NCBI GenBank assembly: GCA_946479335.1
Contig: CAMLFP010000109.1
Location: 1-14,369 of the forward strand
Origin: an uncultured Archangium sp.
GTDB lineage: Bacteria > Myxococcota > Myxococcia > Myxococcales > Myxococcaceae
Direction of reading: 5' to 3'
DNA length: 14,369 nt
The position numbers and the translations under genes were made by a program. The notes under the pieces were generated by a model, which saw only the letters and a program-made list of their open reading frames with translations, was not told where the DNA came from and made no database searches. Of the stretch, positions 8,089 to 14,369 are shown piece after piece; within the stretch, counting starts at the first letter, position 1, and each line of letters opens with the position of its first letter.

Positions 8089-11000
8089 GTGAGCGCGGGC
8101 CTCTCAGCGCCGTTCATCAAGCGGCCCATCGGCACCACGCTGCTCGCGGTCGCCATCTTGCTGGCCGGCATCGTCGGCTACACGCAGCTGCCGATCTCGC
8201 CGCTCCCGCAGTTCGACCTCGCCACCATCAACGTCAGCGCGAACCTCCCCGGCGGCAGCCCGGAGACGATGGCCTCAGCGGTCGCCACGCCGTTGGAGCG
8301 CCGCTTCGGCCGCATCGCGGGCCTCACGGAGATGACGTCGACCAGCGGGCTCGGGTCGACCAGCATCACGCTGCAGTTCTCGCTCGACCGCGACGTGGAG
8401 TCGGCCGCGCGCGACGTGCAGGCCGCCATCAACGCCGCGAGCGCGGAGCTGCCCACCAACCTCCCCTTCCGCCCGAACTACCGCAAGGTGAACCCCGCCG
8501 ACGCGCCGGTGCTCATCTTGTCGGTGAAGTCGAAGACGATTCCGCTGCCTCAACTCTTCGATACCGCGAACACCGTGCTGGCGCAGAAGATCGCCCAGGT
8601 CGACGGCGTGGGGCAGGTCTTCGTCGGCGGTGGTCAACAGCCCGCGGTGCGCGTGCAGGCCGACCCGGTCGCGCTGGCGGGCCTGGGGCTCTCGCTCGAA
8701 GACGTGCGCGCGGCCATCACCGCGTCGACCGCGAACCAGCCGAAGGGCACGCTGGCCTCGGCGTCACAGGGGCAGGCCATCACCGCCAACGACCAGCTCT
8801 TCGGCGCGGAGGCGTGGAAGCCCATCGTGGTGAAGAGCGCCGACGGGCAGATCGTCCGCCTCTCTGATGTCGCGAAGGTCTTCGACGACGTGGAGAACCA
8901 GCGCGCCGCGGCGTGGGTGAACGGCGAGCGCTGCGTGCTCATCATCGTGCGCCGGCAACCGGGCGCGAACATCATCGCCACCATCGAGCGCATCAAGGCG
9001 CTGCTGCCGGAGCTCTCGAGCAGCATCTCGCCCGCCATCGAGCTCAACGTGGCCATCGACCGGAGCCAGACCATCCGCGCGTCGGTGGTGGAGGTGGAGA
9101 AGTCGCTCTCCCTGAGCGTGCTGCTGGTGGTGCTGGTGGTCTTCGTCTTCCTCCGCTCGGCGCGCGCGACGGCGATCCCCTCCATCGCGGTGCCGCTGTC
9201 ACTCACTGGCACCTTCGGCGCGATGTGGCTGCTGGGCTTCAGCCTCAACAACCTCTCGCTGATGGCGCTCACCATCTCCACCGGCTTCGTGGTCGACGAC
9301 GCCATCGTGGTGACGGAGAACATCACCCGCTACCTCGAGGCCGGTGACTCGCCGCTGGTCGCCGCGCTCAAGGGCGCGAAGCAGATCGCCTTCACCATCG
9401 TCTCCATCACCGTCTCGCTCATCGCCGTCTTCATTCCGCTGTTGATGATGGGCGGCGTCATCGGCCGGCTCTTCCGCGAGTTCGCCATCACACTCACCGT
9501 GGCCATCGCGCTGTCGGCCCTCATCTCCATCACGCTGACGCCGATGATGTGCGCGAAGCTGCTGCGCCCGCATCGCCCGGCGAGCTCCGGCGTCGGCGCG
9601 GGCTTCGAGCGCCTCTTCTCGTCGGTGGTGAACGGCTACGGCCGCGCGCTGGGCTGGGTGCTCGACCATCGCCGCTTCATGCTCGGCGTGACGCTGAGCC
9701 TGATGGCGCTCGCGGTGTGGCTGTTCATCACCATCCCCAAGGGGCTCTTCCCGCAGCAAGACACCGGGCAGCTGATGGGCTTCATCGAAGGCCCGCAAGA
9801 CACCTCGTTCCTCTCGATGCGGGAACGTCAGGCGCGCGCCCTCGCCGCGCTGCAGGGCGACCCCGACATCGACAACACCGTCGCCTTCATGGGCGGCGGC
9901 CCCGCGAGCAGCAGCAACACCGGCACCGTGTTCGTCGGCCTGAAGCCCGTGCCGCCGCGGCGCACGCCCGCCGACGCCATCATCGCGCGGCTGCGCCCGA
10001 AGCTCGCGAAGCTCGAAGGCGTGTCGTTGATGATGCAGGCCGCGCAAGACCTCCGCGTCGGCGGCCGCTCGACGCGCACGCAGTACCAGTACACGGTGCA
10101 GACGCCGAAACTCGACGACCTCAAGCAGTGGGCGCCGAAGCTGTTCGAGGCGCTCAAGAAGCTGCCGGAGTTGAAGGACGTCGCGACCGACCAACAGACC
10201 GCCGGGCTGCAGCTGAACTTCGCCATCGACCGCGACACCGCCGCGCGCCTCGGCATCACGCCGCAGATGATCGACGACACGCTCTACGACGCGTACGGGC
10301 AGCGGCAGGTCGCCACCACGTACACCGAGCGCAACCAGTACCGCGTGGTGATGGAGGTGCCCCCCGAACTCCAGCAGGGCCCGGAGGGGCTCTCGAAGCT
10401 CTTCGTGCGCGCCAACACCGGCGCACTCGTGCCGCTCACGCAGCTGGGCACCATCGCGCCGGGCACGCTGCCGCTGGCCATCAACCACCAGGGCCAGTTC
10501 CCCTCCACCACGCTGTCGTTCAACCTCGCGCCGGGCGTGTCGCTGGGCCAGGCCGTCGAGGCCATCCACCGCGCGGAGTCGACCATCGGCCTGCCCGCCA
10601 GCGTGAAGGCCGACTTCCAGGGCACCGCGCGGGCCTTCGCCGACTCCACCAGCTCGCAGCCCACGCTCATCTTGATGGCGCTGCTGGTGGTCTACGTGGT
10701 GCTGGGCGTGCTGTACGAGAGCACCATCCACCCCATCACCATCCTCTCCACGCTGCCGTCGGCCGGCGTGGGCGCGCTGCTGGCGCTCTCGTGGTCGGGC
10801 ATCGACCTGAGCATCATCGCGCTGGTGGGGCTCATCCTCCTCGTGGGCATCGTGAAGAAGAACGCCATCATGATGATCGACTTCGCGATTGAAGCCGAAC
10901 GCGATGAAGGGCTCTCGCCGCGCGACGCCATCTTGAAGGCCTCGGTGCTGCGCTTCCGCCCGATTCTGATGACCACGCTCGCGGCGTTGCTCGGCGCGGT

Positions 11001-11187
11001 GCCGCTGGCGTTCGGCTCGGGCCTCGGCTCCGAACTCCGCAAACCGCTCGGCGTGGCCATCGTCGGCGGGCTGCTGGTCTCGCAGCTGCTCACGATGTTC
11101 ACCACGCCCGTCGTCTACCTGGCGCTGGACCGCTTCGCCCGACGCCCGGTGCTGACTCCCTCTCCCGTGGGGAGAGGGCTGGGGTGA
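8089..11187 (+). CDS. mdtC: RND multidrug efflux pump subunit, MdtC-like
   Basis: This 1032-residue second RND pump is the tandem paralogue of the preceding gene. The N-terminus FIKRPIGTTLLAVAI, LPQFDLATI and NLPGGSPETMASAVATPLE, plus VNPADAPVLIL, match MdtC rather than MdtB. So the two genes keep the ancient B/C division and are not a recent duplication. Proton-relay residues are Asp403-Asp404 (TM4) and Lys923 or Lys924 (TM10). Both pumps therefore look proton-competent in sequence. The start is one base after the mdtB stop with GGAGG at the right distance. The last ten residues (TPSPVGRGLG) are encoded by a GC-rich palindrome that also supplies the stop, giving a non-conserved tail. The gene converges on ftsY with only six bases between the two stops. 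Confidence 0.93.
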   Translation: MSAGLSAPFIKRPIGTTLLAVAILLAGIVGYTQLPISPLPQFDLATINVSANLPGGSPETMASAVATPLERRFGRIAGLTEMTSTSGLGSTSITLQFSLDRDVESAARDVQAAINAASAELPTNLPFRPNYRKVNPADAPVLILSVKSKTIPLPQLFDTANTVLAQKIAQVDGVGQVFVGGGQQPAVRVQADPVALAGLGLSLEDVRAAITASTANQPKGTLASASQGQAITANDQLFGAEAWKPIVVKSADGQIVRLSDVAKVFDDVENQRAAAWVNGERCVLIIVRRQPGANIIATIERIKALLPELSSSISPAIELNVAIDRSQTIRASVVEVEKSLSLSVLLVVLVVFVFLRSARATAIPSIAVPLSLTGTFGAMWLLGFSLNNLSLMALTISTGFVVDDAIVVTENITRYLEAGDSPLVAALKGAKQIAFTIVSITVSLIAVFIPLLMMGGVIGRLFREFAITLTVAIALSALISITLTPMMCAKLLRPHRPASSGVGAGFERLFSSVVNGYGRALGWVLDHRRFMLGVTLSLMALAVWLFITIPKGLFPQQDTGQLMGFIEGPQDTSFLSMRERQARALAALQGDPDIDNTVAFMGGGPASSSNTGTVFVGLKPVPPRRTPADAIIARLRPKLAKLEGVSLMMQAAQDLRVGGRSTRTQYQYTVQTPKLDDLKQWAPKLFEALKKLPELKDVATDQQTAGLQLNFAIDRDTAARLGITPQMIDDTLYDAYGQRQVATTYTERNQYRVVMEVPPELQQGPEGLSKLFVRANTGALVPLTQLGTIAPGTLPLAINHQGQFPSTTLSFNLAPGVSLGQAVEAIHRAESTIGLPASVKADFQGTARAFADSTSSQPTLILMALLVVYVVLGVLYESTIHPITILSTLPSAGVGALLALSWSGIDLSIIALVGLILLVGIVKKNAIMMIDFAIEAERDEGLSPRDAILKASVLRFRPILMTTLAALLGAVPLAFGSGLGSELRKPLGVAIVGGLLVSQLLTMFTTPVVYLALDRFARRPVLTPSPVGRGLG

Positions 11188-11190
11188 GGG
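11158..11190. repeat. REP-like palindrome at the mdtC/ftsY convergent junction
   Basis: CCCTCTCCC (11158-11166) pairs perfectly with GGGAGAGGG (11170-11178) around a GTG loop, followed by CTGGGGTGAGGG (11179-11190). From memory, this CCCTCTCCC...GGGAGAGGG.TGGGGTGAGGG pattern recurs as an interspersed palindromic element in many high-GC proteobacterial genomes. Here it overlaps the end of mdtC and reaches within four bases of the ftsY stop, so it could act as a two-way RNA 3' end barrier. No T-run follows on either strand. Only this one copy is seen in the window, so its repeat nature is inferred from the motif. Confidence 0.6.
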
Positions 11191-11193
11191 GCG

Positions 11194-12600
11194 CTATTCG
11201 TCGAACAACGCGTCGACGAACTCCTTCGGGTCGAAGGGCCGCAGGTCGGCCACCTTCTCACCGACGCCGGCCCACGCCACGGGCAGCTTCAGCTCATCGC
11301 AGATGCCGATGATGACGCCGCCCTTCGCGGTGCCGTCCAGCTTGGTCAGCGCAATCGTCGTCACGCCCACCGCTTCGTTGAACTGCCGCGCCTGCGCGAT
11401 GGCGTTCTGGCCGTTGGTGGCGTCGAGCACCAGCAGCACCTCGTGCGGCGCGCCGGGCAGCGCCTTCTCGATGACACGGCGGACCTTCTTCAGCTCCTCC
11501 ATCAGGTTCGCCTTGGTGTGCAGGCGGCCCGCGGTGTCGGCGATGACGAGGTCGACCTTGCGCTCCACGCCCTGCTTCACGGCGTCGAACACCACCGACG
11601 CGGGGTCGGCGTCTTCCTTGCCCTTCACCAGCTCCGCGCCCGCGCGCTCCGCCCACACGTCGAGCTGCTCGGCCGCCGCCGCGCGGAACGTGTCGCCCGC
11701 GCCCAGCAGCACCTTCTTGCCCGCCGCGTGCGCCTTGGCCGCCAGCTTGCCGATGGTCGTGGTCTTGCCCGCGCCGTTGACGCCCACCACCATGATGACG
11801 TGCGGAGGCCCGCCGCCACCCAGCGTGTGGTTGGCCTTCAGGGTGACGATGCGCTGCACCTCATCGCGGATGAGCGGCTTCAGGTCGGCGTTCGACTTCG
11901 CCTTTTCGCGCGCCAGCTCCACGAGGCGCGAGGCGGTCTTCACGCCGATGTCGGCGGTGAAGAGCACCTCCTCCAGCTCCGCGAGCGCCGCCTCGTCGAT
12001 GGCCTTCGCGCCGCCGCCGAACAGCCCCGAGAGGCGCGCCATGAAGCCTTCGCGCTTCGTCTTCGCGAGGCCCGCGGCCAGCGTCTGACCGGCCTCGGCG
12101 TCGATCTTCTTTTGGGCGGCGGCCTTCGCTTCGGCCTCGAGGCGCGCGGCTTCGTCTTTCTTCCGCTGCTCCTCTTCGGCGCGGAGCCGCTCGGCCTCTT
12201 CGCGCTCGCGGCGCTTGCGCTCCTTCTCTTCGGCCTCCAGCGCCTTCTCGGCGCGGTACGCCTCCTTGCGCGCGGCCTCGACGTCTTCCTTCGTCGCCTG
12301 CTGCGCCTTGAGCGCTTCGGCCTTGCGGCGCGCGTCTTCGGCGGCGGCGCGGCGGGCCTCTTCTTCGGCCGTGGGCGCGAGCGTCACCTTCGGCGCTTCG
12401 ATTGCCTCCTCGAGCTGTGTCTGTCCGGGGAGCTGCTCCGGCGTCTCGGGCTCGGGCGGGCGCTTGCGCGAGGTGGCGCGGCGCAGCGCGACCAGCATGA
12501 AGACGGCGATGGCGAAGCAGACGAGGCCTGCAATCACCGTCGAGGTGTCGACGCCGGCGGGCGGCACCGGCGCGAGTTCAGCCCACAGCGTCAGCTTCAT
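11194..12600 (-). CDS. ftsY: FtsY, signal recognition particle receptor GTPase
   Basis: This 468-residue SRP receptor docks ribosome-SRP complexes at the inner membrane for co-translational insertion. A transmembrane segment lies at about 19-39, followed by a long charged Ala/Glu/Arg/Lys helix at about 75-170. The N domain begins near 186 (FMARLSGLFGG). The GTPase motifs are intact: G1 GVNGAGKT (273-280), DTFRAAAAEQL (303-313), DTAGR (355-359), TKLD (419-422) and the closing AGVGEKVADLRPFD (444-457). E. coli FtsY binds the membrane by an amphipathic acidic A domain, whereas this protein appears to have a true N-terminal anchor. The start ATG overlaps the stop of the upstream lipoprotein gene by 4 bases, so translation is coupled. 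The gene ends against mdtC. Confidence 0.96.
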   Translation of the reverse strand: MKLTLWAELAPVPPAGVDTSTVIAGLVCFAIAVFMLVALRRATSRKRPPEPETPEQLPGQTQLEEAIEAPKVTLAPTAEEEARRAAAEDARRKAEALKAQQATKEDVEAARKEAYRAEKALEAEEKERKRREREEAERLRAEEEQRKKDEAARLEAEAKAAAQKKIDAEAGQTLAAGLAKTKREGFMARLSGLFGGGAKAIDEAALAELEEVLFTADIGVKTASRLVELAREKAKSNADLKPLIRDEVQRIVTLKANHTLGGGGPPHVIMVVGVNGAGKTTTIGKLAAKAHAAGKKVLLGAGDTFRAAAAEQLDVWAERAGAELVKGKEDADPASVVFDAVKQGVERKVDLVIADTAGRLHTKANLMEELKKVRRVIEKALPGAPHEVLLVLDATNGQNAIAQARQFNEAVGVTTIALTKLDGTAKGGVIIGICDELKLPVAWAGVGEKVADLRPFDPKEFVDALFDE

Positions 12601-13133
12601 TGGAGCGGGTTCACCGGGAAGCGCGCGACGACGAGGCGATCGCGCCCATCGTTGGGCACGGCGTCCTTGTTGACGATGGGGAGGCGCTGGCCGGTCGAGG
12701 GGTCCCAGAAGCCGATGAGCAGCGAGAGTCCGCGCACCTGCATCGTGGGGGGAATGGGGATTTCAAACATGTCCTGCACGACCTCGCCGGGCTGCCACTG
12801 CGAGGTGGGCTTGCGGGGGGCGTGGTCGACGTTGAAGCGCTCGGCGCGGCCGTCGACGTCTTCGACGTGCACGAAGATGCCGTAGTCGCGGTCGGGCTGC
12901 TTCATCACCTTGAAGTTCATCAGCACGCGCACCGACTCACCGGGCGTGCCGCGGCTCGGGTTCAAGATGGCGCTGGTGAGCTCGAAGGCGTCGCCGAAGT
13001 TGGCGCCGCTCTTCACCTCGGCGGGAGGCGCGGGGGCTGCCTTCGGGCCGGAGCCCTGCACGCCGTCCTTGGTGGGCGCTTCGACGATGCACGCGGTCAA
13101 CAGCAGCAGCAGCACGGAGAGTGAGCGACGCAT
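12597..13133 (-). CDS. Small putative lipoprotein, co-transcribed with ftsY
   Basis: This 178-residue protein begins MRRSLSVLLLLLTAC, a short lipoprotein signal with lipobox LTAC and lipidated Cys15. A Pro/Ala/Lys-rich linker follows to about residue 45. The remainder looks like an all-beta domain: AFELTSAILNPSRGTPGESV, then VHVEDVDGRAERFNVDHAPR, then WQPGEVVQDMFEIPIPPT and LLIGFWDPSTGQRLPI. I do not recognise a named family. ATG 13133 is chosen because it starts the signal peptide; the frame extends upstream into rnpB, which cannot be coding. The Shine-Dalgarno is weak. Position 5' of ftsY with a 4-base overlap suggests shared expression, and a role in envelope biogenesis is possible but unproven. 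Confidence 0.82.
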   Translation of the reverse strand: MRRSLSVLLLLLTACIVEAPTKDGVQGSGPKAAPAPPAEVKSGANFGDAFELTSAILNPSRGTPGESVRVLMNFKVMKQPDRDYGIFVHVEDVDGRAERFNVDHAPRKPTSQWQPGEVVQDMFEIPIPPTMQVRGLSLLIGFWDPSTGQRLPIVNKDAVPNDGRDRLVVARFPVNPLQ

Positions 13134-13170
13134 GGGGCCGCGGCTCTTAGCGCAGCACGGCGCGCGTGGT

Positions 13171-13243
13171 GAGCGGAACCGGCCCACCCATTTGCCCCGC
13201 GCGGAAGCGCGAAAGAAACCCAGCGAGGGAGCGGTACCGGCCC
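13171..13243. repeat. Pair of 15-base direct repeats in the rnpB-lipoprotein spacer
   Basis: GAGCGGAACCGGCCC (13171-13185) and GAGCGGTACCGGCCC (13229-13243) differ at one base and start 58 bases apart. They lie in the spacer upstream of the - strand lipoprotein gene, where an operator or promoter would be expected. They may also be part of an interspersed repeat unit with the hairpin at 13266-13297. The two readings cannot be separated from this window. Confidence 0.45.
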
Positions 13244-13252
13244 GCAGCTTCA

Positions 13253-13301
13253 CGCGGGACGGCGAGGACAAACCCGCAGCGCAGCGGAGGTTTGTCCCGC
13301 G
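13253..13301. repeat. Long inverted repeat downstream of rnpB
   Basis: GGACAAACC (13266-13274) pairs perfectly with GGTTTGTCC (13289-13297), with a GC-rich loop that can pair internally (CGC 13275-13277 with GCG 13284-13286). An alternative outer pairing joins CGCGGGAC (13253-13260) with GTCCCGCG (13294-13301), so the two structures exclude each other over 13294-13297. No T-run follows on the - strand, so it is not a standard terminator. It may process or protect the rnpB 3' region, or be a mobile-type palindromic repeat. Confidence 0.5.
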
Positions 13302-13320
13302 CGAGCGAGCGAAAGCAAAA

Positions 13321-13706
<386 letters not shown>

Positions 13707-13749
13707 CGGACGCCCGTAGCACAGCGCGAGAGGTATGGTGCGCGTTCCC

Positions 13750-14369
13750 ATGAAAATCGCGCCGTTCCTCGCCCTCGCCGCTGCCCTCTTCGCGTGTGAC
13801 CCGCCCCAGACCTGCAACTGCATCGACGGCGGCACCGGCGGAGGCACCGGCGCGACCGGCGGCGGCTCCGGCACGGGCGGGGGGAATGGCTGCCGGCAGA
13901 TCGCCTCCCTCGAGACCCCGCCGCAGAACGGGCTGCTCTTCGAGTACCGCACCTTCTCGATGAGCAACGGCTTCTACAACTTCGCGCTGTGGGGAGTCGG
14001 CGACCCGACCTCCCCGCCCTTCGACGCCTTCCGCGTGGAGGTGGTGTACCCTGACGGCGTGGCGCCGCCGACGCCGCCGCTCACGTACAGCTTCAAGAGC
14101 GAGGGCTACACCGCGTGTCAGGTGTGCGCCGTCTACCATGAGGCCTGCGACGACCAGGTCAACTGCACCCGCAGCTACCTCGCGCAGGCTGGCACCATCA
14201 CCATCGCGCGCGCCGACCGCGCCAGCGCCGGCCGCATCATCGGCAGCGCGGCGAACGTGCGCTTCTACGAGTGGAACCTCGACACCGATGAACCATCAGG
14301 CAACGGCTGCATCGAGGTGGGCGCCATCGGCCCGTGGGACGCCGGGTGGAACGCCGACGGTGGCGCGCC
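13750..14369 (+). CDS. Putative Cys-rich lipoprotein (3' end beyond window)
   Basis: The frame is open to the end of the window (206 codons seen). It begins MKIAPFLALAAALFAC, a lipoprotein signal with lipobox LFAC and lipidated Cys16. A low-complexity Gly/Thr linker covers about 27-47. The folded part contains further cysteines at 48, 123, 126, 133, 139 and 187, with two more (22, 24) near the N-terminus, which suggests disulfides in an exported domain. I do not recognise the family. In-frame alternatives are ATG 13735 and GTG 13738; GTG 13738 has the best-spaced purine-rich site (GAGAGG 13728-13733, four bases away), giving VRVP before the Met. The start is therefore uncertain by up to five codons. 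The gene is divergent from rnpB with only about 30-43 bases between them. Confidence 0.75.
   Translation, partial: MKIAPFLALAAALFACDPPQTCNCIDGGTGGGTGATGGGSGTGGGNGCRQIASLETPPQNGLLFEYRTFSMSNGFYNFALWGVGDPTSPPFDAFRVEVVYPDGVAPPTPPLTYSFKSEGYTACQVCAVYHEACDDQVNCTRSYLAQAGTITIARADRASAGRIIGSAANVRFYEWNLDTDEPSGNGCIEVGAIGPWDAGWNADGGA

Noticed and set aside
9199..10731. 510-codon open frame on the - strand
   Set aside because: Antisense to mdtC with no recognisable domain; a shadow of strong third-position GC bias.
11443..12885. 480-codon open frame on the + strand
   Set aside because: Antisense to ftsY and the lipoprotein gene; Leu/Arg/Gly-rich shadow without motifs.

Overview
The window is GC-rich chromosomal DNA. 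Dense codon use, a type A RNase P RNA, an FtsY with a membrane-anchored, charged N-terminus, and Cys/Gly-rich lipoproteins suggest a myxobacterium-like member of Myxococcota (former Deltaproteobacteria). This is an inference from style and gene content, not a proven assignment.

Layout. (1) 3-263 is the C-terminal end of a SUKH/SMI1-KNR4 family protein. (2) 390-2224 is a two-component pair: a LytS-type (His_kinase/HPK7) membrane sensor kinase whose stop overlaps the start of a LytTR-type response regulator. (3) A 309-base gap holds a possible 14-codon leader ORF and a candidate LytTR-type site. (4) 2534-11187 is a tightly packed efflux operon on the + strand: outer-membrane TolC-like channel, MdtA-like membrane-fusion protein, and two tandem RND pumps that match the MdtB and MdtC halves of the MdtABC heteromeric transporter. 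Junctions are 4-base overlaps or a 1-base gap, so the genes are probably co-transcribed and translationally coupled. (5) At the convergent junction, a perfect 9-bp GC-rich palindrome supplies the last codons and stop of mdtC. (6) On the - strand, rnpB (13706-13321), then a small lipoprotein gene, then ftsY (12600-11194) lie head to tail. (7) A + strand lipoprotein gene starts next to rnpB and runs off the window.

How they fit together. The kinase probably senses an envelope signal through its membrane segments and phosphorylates the regulator at Asp61. The regulator would then act on the adjacent tolC-mdtABC operon and possibly on its own promoter. An 11-base motif similar on its reverse strand to the AlgR/LytTR recognition sequence occurs before both units. 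TolC, MdtA and MdtB/MdtC together would form a proton-driven tripartite exporter. The right-hand part is housekeeping: tRNA 5' maturation (RNase P) and co-translational membrane targeting (FtsY).

I do not see a clearly undescribed multi-gene system. The most interesting points are LytTR rather than BaeSR-type control of an MdtABC pump with its shared candidate operator, the palindrome that ends mdtC, the short leader ORF, and the repeat-rich spacer beside rnpB.
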